This document shows positions 25,801-33,382 of a stretch of 33,828 bases of DNA, in pieces. A program made the translations under genes and the position numbers. The stretch comes from SXMI01 sp964391365 (GTDB taxonomy: Bacteria > Actinomycetota > Acidimicrobiia > Acidimicrobiales > Microtrichaceae). Under the pieces are notes generated by a model, which was not told the origin of the DNA, ran no database searches, and was given only the letters and a program-made list of their open reading frames with translations. Every line of letters begins with the position of its first letter. Positions within the stretch are counted from its first letter, which is position 1. The stretch is from contig CAYMKW010000022.1 in the NCBI GenBank assembly GCA_964391365.1, positions 1 through 33,828 on the forward strand, written 5' to 3'.

Positions 25801-25899
25801 CTCGGCGTCGAGCTCGGTCAGGGCTACCTGTACTCCCGACCGGTCCCCGCAGAGGCGTTCCGCCACCTGCTGCAGGCCCAGCAGATCGACCTGACCTAG
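22807..25899 (+). CDS. GAF-PAS-PAS-GGDEF-EAL c-di-GMP signalling protein (C-terminal part)
   Basis: This is the main part of a membrane-bound enzyme that may make and/or degrade cyclic di-GMP. Remaining transmembrane helices come first (22850-23390), then a GAF-like domain (about 23440-23820), two PAS domains (23850-24190, 24230-24550), a GGDEF domain (24600-25080) and an EAL domain (25125-25880). The diguanylate cyclase motif is intact (SGGDEF at 24820-24837). The inhibitory RxxD I-site is not seen at its usual place. The EAL domain keeps LEALVRW, AIDDFGTGYSSLGY and the EGIEE motif, so phosphodiesterase activity is likely. The stop TAG is part of the -10 element for the next gene. Confidence 0.92.
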   Translation, partial: WVDEADKPALYSLAVAVLQWELVLLPFLADAQASGAALAINVLYSVLSTLLVAAATMITLAGGHRSTSNRLLAAGLAAVVLLDLTATLVTADRIPTQARLIPAAAVFVLGAAGLMHPSVLGLMQRASGRAHLRRLTQTRIAVLGLALLVPPSLLTLSLIGHSPGTMWLPVAGSLLLAPLVVVRLGRLVRTNQTTAETEAILRSVSEELVGADSDLRIEEILVAGVARLVGQGEHAPRFVLVDPPEQGRAAGAAAAHGHPATAPLVRAAVNERRSSGGTVGTGELVELGVPGWVAAVVLVEGQLRGAILAESTRLNAEQLQALQSLCRDASFALRAVDRTEITVRQRSEERFGALVDNSSDIVVVLDDRRRPVYVSPVAGRLLGYPLDYLEQLDVLELVHPEDRGAATELADAVLLGRRLSRELRLRHVAGTYHWFEVIGTDLSDDPNVAGVVLTAREIGDRKSAEERLLLSEARFKALVQHSSDLVVAVVPGDGLRYASPSVAAVTGRDVSGIHDWTLDQVFPNTGLRWDDVVPHAARSADRLLHFTFDDASGRRRHIEATVTDLRAEPSLAAYVLNGRDVSERTAMMERLQHQATHDALTGLANRVRAGTELGAMLARNDGASSVAVISIDLDDFKNINDSLGHAAGDVVLRAVADRVARVAGEADLAVRSGGDEFLLVLERGHGEAQVTEVAQDLLESLAQPLLVDGRSITVSASAGVAFDHDRSWSAEDLLRNADTAMYRAKDAARQLGRPQITVFESVMHSDSYDRFELRGDLARAIAGEQLEAYYQPVVDLCTQRIVGLEALVRWNHPHRGLLGPNVFVPLAEESGLILELGRWMRQRACRDLAAWRAADPAVAGHLTVAVNLSAAEMHDEDLVRSVVDLLAHHDLPAGCLTLEITESSLLTDTDLVQQRMDSLRERGIRFAIDDFGTGYSSLGYIHRFAFDVLKVDRSFVDGLDQPTNQRIVAAVLDLANQMGATVVAEGIEELHQETALTDLGVELGQGYLYSRPVPAEAFRHLLQAQQIDLT

Positions 25900-25902
25900 C
25901 GT
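25897..25902 (+). promoter_or_regulatory. -10 element overlapping the GGDEF-EAL stop codon
   Basis: TAGCGT begins with the TAG stop of the upstream gene and is followed by seven bases and GTG 25910. No ribosome binding site is present. It is identical in hexamer and spacing to the hisG signal. Confidence 0.5.
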
Positions 25903-25909
25903 CCGTCGG

Positions 25910-26716
25910 GTGGACCACGTCGAAGGACCCGACGACCCGCGGGTCACCGACTACCTCAACCTCAGGGACCCGGAGGCCAGTCGCCGCGGCGAGGTGTTCG
26001 TGGTCGAGGGACGGGTTGCGCTCGAACGCGTCATCGACGGGGGCCTCGACGTCCGCTCGGTGCTGCTCACTCCCCCGCGGGCCGAACAGCTCGCCGACCT
26101 GCTCGATCGAATGGGACCGTCCACGCCCGTCCTGGTCGCCGACCGATCGGTCCTGGCGGCGACCGCCGGCTTCGACGTGCACCGCGGCATCCTCGCCATC
26201 GCCGCTCGTCCCGGACCGCTCCCGGTCCAGGAACTGCTCCAGCGGGGCGACCGCTGGCTCGTGACCGAGGCCACGACCGACCACGAGAACCTGGGCTCGC
26301 TGTTCCGCAACGCTGCGGGACTCGGATTCCAGGGGGTCCTCGCCGACTCGCGCACCGCGGACCCCTACTACCGCCGGTGCGTCAGGGTGTCCCTCGGCTG
26401 GTCGGCCGTCCTCCCCCACGCCCGGCTCGCGACGCTCGCCGATGACCTCCCCGCACTCCGGGAGGCCGGGGTCCGTTCCGTGGCGCTCTGCCCGCACCGC
26501 GGTCGGCCGGTCGACGAGGCGGTCGCCGCCGGATCGCTGGACGGGCCGACGGCGCTGGTCGTGGGCTCCGAGGGTCCGGGGCTCGACGAGGCGACGATCG
26601 AGGCGTGCGACGAGGCGGTCAGCATCCCCATGGCGGGATCGGCGGACTCCCTGAACGTGGCCACCGCCTTCGCCGTCGTCGCCTCGTTCGACGCGGCACG
26701 GCGCAACTGGCGCTGA
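25910..26716 (+). CDS. TrmH/SpoU-family RNA methyltransferase (second copy)
   Basis: This is a 268 aa SAM-dependent 2'-O-ribose methyltransferase of the SPOUT class. The N-terminal substrate-binding domain contains GEVFVVEGRVALERVIDGG and ATAGFDVHRGILAIAARP. The knot domain has motif 1 EATTDHENLGSLFRNAAGLG (Asn, Gly-Ser and Arg present), motif 2 ALVVGSEGPGLDEATI, and motif 3 VSIPMAGSADSLNVATAFAV. It is clearly a paralog of the gene at 16336-17241 but only distantly similar. The target is not predictable. It ends nine bases from the convergent ribH stop. Confidence 0.9.
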   Translation: MDHVEGPDDPRVTDYLNLRDPEASRRGEVFVVEGRVALERVIDGGLDVRSVLLTPPRAEQLADLLDRMGPSTPVLVADRSVLAATAGFDVHRGILAIAARPGPLPVQELLQRGDRWLVTEATTDHENLGSLFRNAAGLGFQGVLADSRTADPYYRRCVRVSLGWSAVLPHARLATLADDLPALREAGVRSVALCPHRGRPVDEAVAAGSLDGPTALVVGSEGPGLDEATIEACDEAVSIPMAGSADSLNVATAFAVVASFDAARRNWR

Positions 26717-26730
26717 ACGATCGATTCAGC
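26712..26730. terminator. Inverted repeat containing both convergent stop codons
   Basis: GCTGAA and TTCAGC arms flank a 7-base loop. The methyltransferase stop and the ribH stop both lie in the repeat. The stem is short and there is no T tract, so terminator function is tentative. Confidence 0.3.
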
Positions 26731-27235
26731 CTGCAGCGATGGAGTGCAGCAGACGGACCATCTCGACGGCCACGTCGACCGCCTCGGTTCCCTTGTTGTC
26801 GCCGGAGAGTTCCTCCTCCGGGAGCACCGACCGGACCAGCGCCTGGCGACGGTCCTCGGTGGTGAGCACCCCGAGCACGACGGGCACGCCGGAATCCAGC
26901 TGGGCCCGCATGATCCCCTCGGCGGCGGGACCGGCCACGTACTCGAAGTGGGCGGTGTCGCCCCGGATCACGCAGCCCAGCGCCACCACGGCGTCGTAGC
27001 GCCCCGTCTGTGCCATGGCCTGCGCGGCCAGTGGAAGTTCGAACGCTCCCGGCACCCACGCCACGTCCACGTCTGCGTCGGTGATCCCCAGCACGTCGGC
27101 CCGTTCCGTCGCACCGCGGAGCAATCGGGACGTGACGGCGTCGTTCCAGCGGGCGCAGACGATGCCGAGTCGGATGCCCGAGCCGTCGAGCTCGCCGGCG
27201 AGCGGGCCGTCCGTCCCGCGGAAGTCCTTGCCCAC
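26726..27235 (-). CDS. ribH: 6,7-dimethyl-8-ribityllumazine synthase
   Basis: This penultimate riboflavin enzyme condenses the pyrimidine and butanone-phosphate precursors. It is 169 aa. It has RLGIVCARWNDAVTSRLL, VPGAFELPLAAQ and GCVIRGDTAHFEYV with the catalytic His, and ends near NKGTEAVDVAVEMVRLL. The start is GTG 27235, ten bases after the ribBA stop. It is the last gene of ribD-ribE-ribBA-ribH. Confidence 0.97.
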   Translation of the reverse strand: MGKDFRGTDGPLAGELDGSGIRLGIVCARWNDAVTSRLLRGATERADVLGITDADVDVAWVPGAFELPLAAQAMAQTGRYDAVVALGCVIRGDTAHFEYVAGPAAEGIMRAQLDSGVPVVLGVLTTEDRRQALVRSVLPEEELSGDNKGTEAVDVAVEMVRLLHSIAAG

Positions 27236-27245
27236 GTCAGCCTCC

Positions 27246-28496
27246 TCAGGCGTCCAGGTCGTCGATCAGGTGCCCCATGCGTTCCCGCTTGGTGCGGAGG
27301 TACTCGATGTTCTCCGGGTTCGGCTTGGTCTGGACCGGCACCCGGCCGGTGATCTCCAGCCCGAAACCCTCCAGCCCTCCGTACTTGGCGGGGTTGTTCG
27401 TCATCAGCCGCATCGTCGTGATGCCCAGATCGTTGAGGATCTGCGCCCCGATGCCGTACTCCCGGGAGTCCACCGGGAGTCCCAGTTCGACGTTCGCGTC
27501 GATCGTGTCGCGTCCCTGCTCCTGCAGCCCGTAGGCACGGATCTTGTGGCCGAGACCGATGCCGCGTCCCTCGTGGCCACGGAGGTAGACGAGCACCCCG
27601 AGGCCGTCCTCGGCGATGGTACGCATGGCCGAGTCCAGCTGCACCCCGCAGTCGCAGCGGAGGGAACCGAAGACGTCGCCGGTCAGGCACTCCGAGTGGA
27701 CACGAACCAGCACGTCCTCCTCACCCTGCACCGCACCCCGCACCATGGCGACGTGCTGTTCGCCGTCGAGGAGCGATTCGTAGACGTAGCAGGTGAAGTC
27801 GCCCCAGTCCGTGGGAATCCGCGCCTCGGCCACCCGACGGACCAGCTTCTCGTTCTGTCGCCGGTAACGGATGAGCTGGGCGATCGAGATCATCAGCAGG
27901 CCGTGGGTGTCGCAGAACTCGACCAGGTCGGGCACCCGGGCCATGGTGCCGTCGTCGTTGACGATCTCGCACAGGACGCCCGCCGGGGCGAGCCCTGCCA
28001 TCCGGGCCAGGTCGACGGCGGCCTCGGTGTGGCCCGCCCGCTTGAGGACCCCTCCCTCTGCGTACCGGAGCGGGAAGATGTGACCGGGTCGGGCCAGGTC
28101 CGACGGCAGGGTCGAACCATCGGTGAGCGCGACCAACGTCGCAGCCCGGTCGGCGGCGGAGATCCCCGTCGAGGTCCCGTGGACGAGGTCGACCGAGTAG
28201 GTGAACGCGGTCCGGTGGGATTCGGTGTTGTCCCGGACCATCAGCGGGATGTCGAGTTCGTCGAGGCGGGCCCCCGTGAGCGGGGCGCAGATGACACCCG
28301 AGGTGTGCCGGACGAAGAACGCGATCTTCTCGGGAGTCGCCGCCTCCGCCGCCATGATGAGGTCACCCTCGTTCTCGCGGTCCTCGTCGTCGACCACGAC
28401 CACGATCTCACCCCGACCGATGGCCTCCACCGCCTCGTGGATCGTGGCGAACACCGAGCCCGCCTCCCCCTGTTCGTCGACCGGTTCACGTTCCAC
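27246..28496 (-). CDS. ribBA: Bifunctional DHBP synthase / GTP cyclohydrolase II
   Basis: This supplies both riboflavin precursors. It is 416 aa. The N-terminal RibB half has DDEDRENEGDLIMAAE, FPLRYAEGGVLKR and HTEAAVDLARMAG. The C-terminal RibA half has the zinc cysteines in HSECLTGDVFGSLRCDCG and the catalytic YLRGHEGRGIGL. Both active sites look complete. GTG 28496 is chosen because GGAGGT lies five bases upstream, although it overlaps the ribE stop by 11 bases. The GTGA at the ribE stop is in the wrong frame for ribBA. Confidence 0.96.
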   Translation of the reverse strand: MEREPVDEQGEAGSVFATIHEAVEAIGRGEIVVVVDDEDRENEGDLIMAAEAATPEKIAFFVRHTSGVICAPLTGARLDELDIPLMVRDNTESHRTAFTYSVDLVHGTSTGISAADRAATLVALTDGSTLPSDLARPGHIFPLRYAEGGVLKRAGHTEAAVDLARMAGLAPAGVLCEIVNDDGTMARVPDLVEFCDTHGLLMISIAQLIRYRRQNEKLVRRVAEARIPTDWGDFTCYVYESLLDGEQHVAMVRGAVQGEEDVLVRVHSECLTGDVFGSLRCDCGVQLDSAMRTIAEDGLGVLVYLRGHEGRGIGLGHKIRAYGLQEQGRDTIDANVELGLPVDSREYGIGAQILNDLGITTMRLMTNNPAKYGGLEGFGLEITGRVPVQTKPNPENIEYLRTKRERMGHLIDDLDA

Positions 28497-29109
28497 CCGG
28501 CACCTCCGCCTCGGTTCGTCGTCCTGTCCCCTCGGATCCCGTCGGGCCGTAGCCACCGAGGAGCCGCTCCACGTACTTCGCCACCACGTCCACCTCGAGG
28601 TTGACGGAGTCCCCGGGTGAGCGCCGCCCGAGGGTGGTGACGGCGGCAGTGTGCGGGATCACCGCCACCGTGAAGCCGTCCTCGAGCGCGTCCACCACGG
28701 TGAGGCTCACCCCGTCGACCGTGATCGATCCCTTCTCCACCACGTAGCGCAGGAGCGGCGCCGGGGTGCGCACACGGAGATCCGGCACGGCGTCGACCAC
28801 CTGGCCCACCCCGTCGACGTGCCCCTGCACGAGGTGCCCACCGAGCCGATCAGCGAGACGGACCGGCCGCTCCAGGTTGACGGGGTCGCCGGGCCGCAGG
28901 GACCCCAGGGACGTCCTGGCGAAGGTCTCCGGACTCACGTCCGCCCGCCACCAGTCGGAGCCGAACTCGACCACCGTCAGGCAGCAGCCGTTGACCGCGA
29001 TGGACGCACCCGTCGTGACGTCCTCGAGCACCTGCGAGCACCCGAGGGTCAGCAACGCACCGTCGAGTGCCACGACCGAGCCGAGCTCCTCCACGATCCC
29101 GGTGAACAC
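28486..29109 (-). CDS. ribE: Riboflavin synthase alpha chain
   Basis: This dismutates two lumazines to riboflavin. It is 207 aa, made of two lumazine-binding beta-barrel repeats. Repeat 1 begins VFTGIVEELGSV and has VNGCCLTVVEFG. The hinge is LGGHLVQGHVDGVGQV. Repeat 2 has SITVDGVSLTVVDALEDGF. The start GTG 29109 puts VFTGIVEE at the N-terminus, as in the family, one base after the ribD stop. The C-terminal ~20 residues are a Gly/Thr-rich tail. It is sometimes named ribC. Confidence 0.97.
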   Translation of the reverse strand: MFTGIVEELGSVVALDGALLTLGCSQVLEDVTTGASIAVNGCCLTVVEFGSDWWRADVSPETFARTSLGSLRPGDPVNLERPVRLADRLGGHLVQGHVDGVGQVVDAVPDLRVRTPAPLLRYVVEKGSITVDGVSLTVVDALEDGFTVAVIPHTAAVTTLGRRSPGDSVNLEVDVVAKYVERLLGGYGPTGSEGTGRRTEAEVPGGT

Positions 29110-29110
29110 C

Positions 29111-30175
29111 TCAGGCCCCCTGGTCCGGACCCGCAGAACGGAGCGGCTCGAGCTCCACTCGGAGGTCGTCCCCGACCCGTTCCACCGAGGTGAAGTGACC
29201 ACGCCAGAGCTCGGCGATGTCGAAGGCGCCGTGACCCCCGAAGAGCCCGCGGGCATCGCTGCCACCGAAGAGCGCAGGGGCCAGGTAGATCACGTACCTG
29301 TCGACCAGACCCGCCCGGTGGAACTCACCGGCCACGGCGGCGCCGCCCTCGACCAGCAGTTGGACGACCCCCTCGCCGCCGAGACGGTCGAGCACCTGGC
29401 CCAGGTCGCCCTGGACCTCCGTGCACGGGTGCACGGCTGCACCGGGAGGGGCGGAACCCAGCACGATGCGTCGCGGGTCGAGGCCGCCGCGCTCGGTCAC
29501 GGCCGGGTCGTGGTGGTCGCGAACCGTCAGCGACGGATCGTCACGTCGGATCGTTCCGGCGCCGACGAGGATCGCATCGGACTCGGCCCGCAGCCGGTGG
29601 CCATCGGCGCGGGCCGCAGGCGAGGTGATCCACTGGCTCGTTCCGTTCGGTGCCGCCGTCCCGCCATCGGTGCTGGCCGCCAGCTTGAGCACGACCCACG
29701 GCCGACCCGTCCGACGGTGCTTCAGGTACGGGCGCAACTGGTTCGTGACCTGTTCCGCCTGGATCCCGACGTCGACCTTGACCCCGGCGGCGAGCAGGCG
29801 CTCGATCCCCCGACCGGCCACGAGCGCGTCCGGGTACTCGATTCCCACCACGACGCGGGCGATGCCGGCCTCGATGATGGCCTCGGTGCACGGCGGCGTG
29901 CGTCCGTGGTGGTCGCAGGGCTCCAACGTGACGTAGAGCGTTGCGTCCTGCGCCTCCGCCCCGGCCGACTCGAGCGCAGCGACCTCGGCGTGGGCCCGAC
30001 CGGGACGACCCGTCGAACCCTCGAACACACGACCGTCGACGGTCCGGACCACGGCACCGACCCACGGGTTCGGAGGGGCGACGCACCGGGCCCGGGCCGC
30101 GGCGGCGATCGCACGGGTCATGCACTCCCGGTCGATCGCCTCCAGGCGTCGATCGTCGAGGGGTTCGGAGGACAT
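29111..30175 (-). CDS. ribD: Bifunctional pyrimidine deaminase/reductase
   Basis: This carries out steps 2 and 3 of riboflavin synthesis. It is 354 aa. The deaminase domain has PNPWVGAVV, the zinc-binding HAEVAAL, and PCDHHGRTPPCTEA. The NADPH reductase domain has RPWVVLKLAASTDG, SDAILVGAGTIRRDDPSL and QLLVEGGAAVAGEF. Both domains look active. The start is ATG 30175. The 78 bases upstream (30176-30253) show a -10-like TAGGCT but no recognisable FMN riboswitch. It is the first gene of the rib operon. Confidence 0.97.
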   Translation of the reverse strand: MSSEPLDDRRLEAIDRECMTRAIAAAARARCVAPPNPWVGAVVRTVDGRVFEGSTGRPGRAHAEVAALESAGAEAQDATLYVTLEPCDHHGRTPPCTEAIIEAGIARVVVGIEYPDALVAGRGIERLLAAGVKVDVGIQAEQVTNQLRPYLKHRRTGRPWVVLKLAASTDGGTAAPNGTSQWITSPAARADGHRLRAESDAILVGAGTIRRDDPSLTVRDHHDPAVTERGGLDPRRIVLGSAPPGAAVHPCTEVQGDLGQVLDRLGGEGVVQLLVEGGAAVAGEFHRAGLVDRYVIYLAPALFGGSDARGLFGGHGAFDIAELWRGHFTSVERVGDDLRVELEPLRSAGPDQGA

Positions 30176-30184
30176 GGGCTTCTC

Positions 30185-30190
30185 AGCCTA
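30185..30190 (-). promoter_or_regulatory. Putative -10 element of the rib operon
   Basis: TAGGCT on the minus strand is nine bases before the ribD ATG. The spacing is slightly longer than at the other genes, giving a leader of about two or three bases. Confidence 0.4.
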
Positions 30191-30253
30191 GACCTGCACC
30201 CTCCGCGGACCCATCCCGGGGCCGGAACGCCGGGACGGGGCGCAGCGGATCGC

Positions 30254-30766
30254 TCAGGTTGGGTCGTGACTGCCGTGCTGGCCGGACATCAACTCGATCG
30301 CGTGCGGGATCACGTCGAGGACGGCATCGAGCATCTCGAGCGCACCGGAGGTGCTCCCGGGCGTGTTGATGATGAGCGCGGCGCCACGGATCCCGGCGAT
30401 GCTGCGCGAGAGGCGACCGAGCGGGTTGACCGCCCGCATCGCCTCGGCGAGTCCCGGTGCCGGCCGGTCGAGGATCCGGGAGGTCCCCTCCGGCGTGACG
30501 TCCCTCGGGGCGAACCCGGTCCCGCCGGTGGTCACGATCAGGCCGTTGAAGCCGTAGGCCATGTAGCTGAGCGCGTTGGCGACCTCCTCCACGGAGTCGG
30601 ACACCACCCGGTGCTCGATCACCTCGAAGCCGACCTGACCCAGCCGCTCGACGATGGCGGCACCGGTCAGGTCCTCACGGGTTCCTGCGTCGACGCTGTC
30701 GGAGACCGTCAGGACCTTGGCCTGGAGCCGGTCGTTCGGGGCTGACGCTGGAACATCGCTGCTCAT
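30254..30766 (-). CDS. MoaB/Mog-family molybdopterin-binding protein
   Basis: This is a 170 aa protein of the MoaB/MogA fold, which adenylylates molybdopterin during molybdenum cofactor synthesis. It has AKVLTVSDSVDAGTREDLTG, LIVTTGGTGFAPRDVTPE (the signature loop) and ALIINTPGSTSGALEML near the C-terminus. No other Mo-cofactor gene is near, so its role may be housekeeping or redundant. It starts at ATG 30766, seven bases after TACGAT. In mycobacteria, rpe occupies the comparable place between fmu (rsmB) and ribG (ribD), as I recall. Confidence 0.9.
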   Translation of the reverse strand: MSSDVPASAPNDRLQAKVLTVSDSVDAGTREDLTGAAIVERLGQVGFEVIEHRVVSDSVEEVANALSYMAYGFNGLIVTTGGTGFAPRDVTPEGTSRILDRPAPGLAEAMRAVNPLGRLSRSIAGIRGAALIINTPGSTSGALEMLDAVLDVIPHAIELMSGQHGSHDPT

Positions 30767-30773
30767 GGATGGG

Positions 30774-30779
30774 ATCGTA
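30774..30779 (-). promoter_or_regulatory. -10 element of the moaB-like gene (leaderless)
   Basis: TACGAT on the minus strand lies seven bases before ATG 30766. No ribosome binding site is present. Confidence 0.55.
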
Positions 30780-30796
30780 CCTCCGCCCCGGGAACG

Positions 30797-31957
30797 TCAG
30801 CCGCTGCGTCGGTAGCGGAAGATCGCCATGCCGTCGGTACCGGCAGCCTGCGGGAGCAACAGCGCTCCCCTGCCGAGGGGCGTCCACGGCTCGCCCGGTG
30901 GGTCCAGCGGGACCAGGTCGGGACGGGACCGGGCGGTCAGCTCGTCGACCCCGACCGACTCCACCGCCGTCAGCGTGCAGACCGAGTACACCAGCGAACC
31001 CCCGGGCCGAACCAGGTCAGCGGCCGCACCGAGGAGCGCCGACTGGAGTTCGGCGAGCCGATCGGGAGCCGCCTCGTCCAGGCGCCACCGGGCGTCACTG
31101 CGACGTCCCAGCACACCGAGTCCCGAGCAGGGGGCATCGACCAGCACGCGGTCGAAGATCCCGGCCCGGAACGGCGGCCGGAGCCCGTCCGCGGCCACGA
31201 CCAGGGTGCGATCCCGACCCACCGTCCGGGCGGCGCTCACGACCAGTCCGACACGGGACCAGTTGATCTCGGCGGCCACGACCGTCGCACCGGAACCGGC
31301 CAGCGCGGTCGCCTTGCCTCCCGGGGCTGCGCACAGGTCCAGCACCAACTCACCCGGCCCGGCGCCGACCGCCGAGGCGACCCACTGCGAGGCGAGGTCC
31401 TGGGTGTAGCCGTCGTCCCGTCGGTGCACCCGCGGCGGCTCGTTCATGGCGGTCAGCGCCGCCCGGGCCACCTCGACGCCCAGGTCCGACTCGAGCCGGT
31501 GCAGGATCCAGTCGGGGTAGCTGAGCTCCTCGGCCGGCGACGAGAACTCGACGGGAGCTGTGGCGGCCCGGCGCAGGACCGCGTTGACGAGCCCCCGGAA
31601 CCGCGACGGGCTCGCTGCCACGGTGGTGGAGACCACCGCATAGTCCGGCAGATCGTCCCGGTACACGAGCTGGTAGGCACCGAGTCGCAGTGCTCGCCGG
31701 GCCGCTGGAGGCGGCGGCGAGTCGAGGAATCGATCGACGAGGGCGTCGACGGACCGCCGTCGGCGGATCGTGCCGGCGACGAGATCCGTCACCAGGTTCC
31801 GGTCGACCTGTTCCAGGTCCGATCGGTCCAGCGCAGCCCGCAGTGCCAGGTTGGCGTAGGCGCCGTCCTCCTCGACACGCGCCAACACGTCGAGGGCGGT
31901 GCGCCGAGCCGCGACGCCGGAGTCCCCACGATCCCCGGGGGAGGTCAGGTCACCCAC
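30797..31957 (-). CDS. rsmB: 16S rRNA m5C967 methyltransferase
   Basis: This methylates C967 of 16S rRNA. It is 386 aa from GTG 31957. The N-terminal NusB-like domain opens ARRTALDVLARVEEDGAYAN. The catalytic domain has LVLDLCAAPGGKATAL (SAM), DAPCSGLGVLGR and YSVCTLTAVE, giving the two cysteines of the m5C mechanism. The start overlaps the fmt stop by eight bases. ATG 32008 is a possible longer start. It ends 30 bases before the moaB-like gene, which has its own promoter. Confidence 0.94.
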   Translation of the reverse strand: MGDLTSPGDRGDSGVAARRTALDVLARVEEDGAYANLALRAALDRSDLEQVDRNLVTDLVAGTIRRRRSVDALVDRFLDSPPPPAARRALRLGAYQLVYRDDLPDYAVVSTTVAASPSRFRGLVNAVLRRAATAPVEFSSPAEELSYPDWILHRLESDLGVEVARAALTAMNEPPRVHRRDDGYTQDLASQWVASAVGAGPGELVLDLCAAPGGKATALAGSGATVVAAEINWSRVGLVVSAARTVGRDRTLVVAADGLRPPFRAGIFDRVLVDAPCSGLGVLGRRSDARWRLDEAAPDRLAELQSALLGAAADLVRPGGSLVYSVCTLTAVESVGVDELTARSRPDLVPLDPPGEPWTPLGRGALLLPQAAGTDGMAIFRYRRSG

Positions 31958-32831
31958 CCAATCGGGCGTCGTCGCCGGGTCGGTGACCGCGGACGAAGGC
32001 CGCTGCATCCTGGGGGCTGCGACCCTCGGGCTGCACCTGGAGCAGTTCGAGGCGGTCACCTCCGCCGCACGACACGAGCACCCGGCCGTCGACGACCCGC
32101 ATGGACCCGTTGGCCAGTGTCGGCCCGGGACCGGCCGGTCGGGCCGAGTGCACGACCAGACGTCGCCCCTCGAGGGTCGTCCACGCCCGGCCGATGCGGA
32201 CGACCCGGGACAGTTCCGATGCGGGCCGCTCCCAGTCCAGGTGACGGTCGGCGGTCGTCAGTTTGGCCGCGTACGTCACTCCCTCGGTCGACTGGGCCAC
32301 CGGCTCGCCGAGACCCTCGTCCAGCGCCTCGACGAGCAGGTCGGCTCCGATCCGGCTGAGTTGGCCCAGCAACTCCCCCGCGGTGACGTCGTCGCTGATC
32401 GGCAGGCGGGCCACCCGGTACACCGGGCCGGTGTCCAGCGTCGGTTCGATCCCCATGAGGCACACGCCCGTCTCGACGTCGCCAGCGAGCACGGCCCGCT
32501 CCACCGGTGCGGCTCCACGCCATCGGGGCAGGAGGGAGAAGTGCAGGTTGACCAGCGGCACGGCATCGAGCAGCTCGGAACCGAGCAACCTCCCGTAGGC
32601 CACGACCACCCCGAGCTCGACGTCAGCGTCCAGCACATCCTCGGGTCGGTTCGACACCGGTAGGCCGGCGACACGAGCGGCCTCCGCGACGGGTGTGGGC
32701 GAGGTCGCTCCCCCGCGTCCGCGGCGACGGTCCGGGTTGGTGACGACGAGCGCCACATCGTGGCCGGCCGCGACGAGCGCCCGCAGCGGCGGAACGGCGA
32801 CCTCGGGAGAGCCCAGGAACGCGAGCCTCAC
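31950..32831 (-). CDS. fmt: Methionyl-tRNA formyltransferase
   Basis: This formylates initiator Met-tRNA. It is 293 aa. RLAFLGSPEVAVPPLRAL opens the Rossmann domain. VVVAYGRLLGSELLD, VNLHFSLLPRWRGAAPVE and the GVTYAAKL block are family hallmarks, and the C-terminal OB-like domain follows (RVVRIGRAWTTLEGRRL). The start GTG 32831 overlaps the def stop as GTGA. The pairing with def, whose product removes the formyl group, is classic. Confidence 0.96.
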   Translation of the reverse strand: MRLAFLGSPEVAVPPLRALVAAGHDVALVVTNPDRRRGRGGATSPTPVAEAARVAGLPVSNRPEDVLDADVELGVVVAYGRLLGSELLDAVPLVNLHFSLLPRWRGAAPVERAVLAGDVETGVCLMGIEPTLDTGPVYRVARLPISDDVTAGELLGQLSRIGADLLVEALDEGLGEPVAQSTEGVTYAAKLTTADRHLDWERPASELSRVVRIGRAWTTLEGRRLVVHSARPAGPGPTLANGSMRVVDGRVLVSCGGGDRLELLQVQPEGRSPQDAAAFVRGHRPGDDARLGG

Positions 32832-33376
32832 GACCGACCGAACGAGAACCGACCACGCACGGGCGGCTCCGGCTCGGACGCAGCGAGCTGCAGCTGTCGG
32901 ACCGCCCGGCGGGCCGCCTTCCGCTGGTCCTCGTCGAGCCGCTCGAGCATGAGCACCCCGTCCAGGTGGTCCAGCTCGTGCTGGATCACCCGGGCCAGGT
33001 AGTCGTCGGCCTCGAGGCTCACCTCGCGGCCCTCGAGGTCGACCCCGGTCACGTGGATCCGGCGCGGACGGACGATGTCGAAGTGCAGACCCGGGATGCT
33101 CAGGCAGCCCTCGGTGAACTCCCACTCGCCGTCGGACTCCTCCACGACCGGGTTGATCAGCACCTGCTGGCCGTCGCCGTGATCGAGGTCGTAGATGAAG
33201 AAGCGCTTCTGGACCCCCACCTGCGGGGCGGCCAGACCGACGCCGGGAGCGTCGTACATCGTGGTGAACATGTCGTCGACGAGACGGACGAGCCGCTCGT
33301 CGATATCGGTGACCTCCTCGGCGCGCTGACGCAGGACGGGGTCGCCGACGATGCGGATGGCGTGCGGAGCGGACAC
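32828..33376 (-). CDS. def: Peptide deformylase
   Basis: This metal-dependent enzyme removes the N-terminal formyl group of nascent proteins. It is 182 aa. All three motifs are intact: GVGLAAPQVG, EGCLSIPG and the metal site QHELDHLDGVLM. The C-terminal tail is Arg/Pro-rich. The start GTG 33376 is six bases after TACCCT, with no ribosome binding site. It is the first gene of def-fmt-rsmB. Confidence 0.97.
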   Translation of the reverse strand: MSAPHAIRIVGDPVLRQRAEEVTDIDERLVRLVDDMFTTMYDAPGVGLAAPQVGVQKRFFIYDLDHGDGQQVLINPVVEESDGEWEFTEGCLSIPGLHFDIVRPRRIHVTGVDLEGREVSLEADDYLARVIQHELDHLDGVLMLERLDEDQRKAARRAVRQLQLAASEPEPPVRGRFSFGRS

Positions 33377-33382
33377 GCGTCA

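Noticed and set aside
23626..25947. Open frame of about 770 codons on the minus strand
   Set aside because: Antisense to the PAS-GGDEF-EAL gene, whose motifs are unambiguous. No domain is visible in the antisense product.
30176..30253. FMN riboswitch upstream of ribD
   Set aside because: The gap is only 78 bases and I see none of the conserved RFN-element segments; a short -10-like element is present instead.
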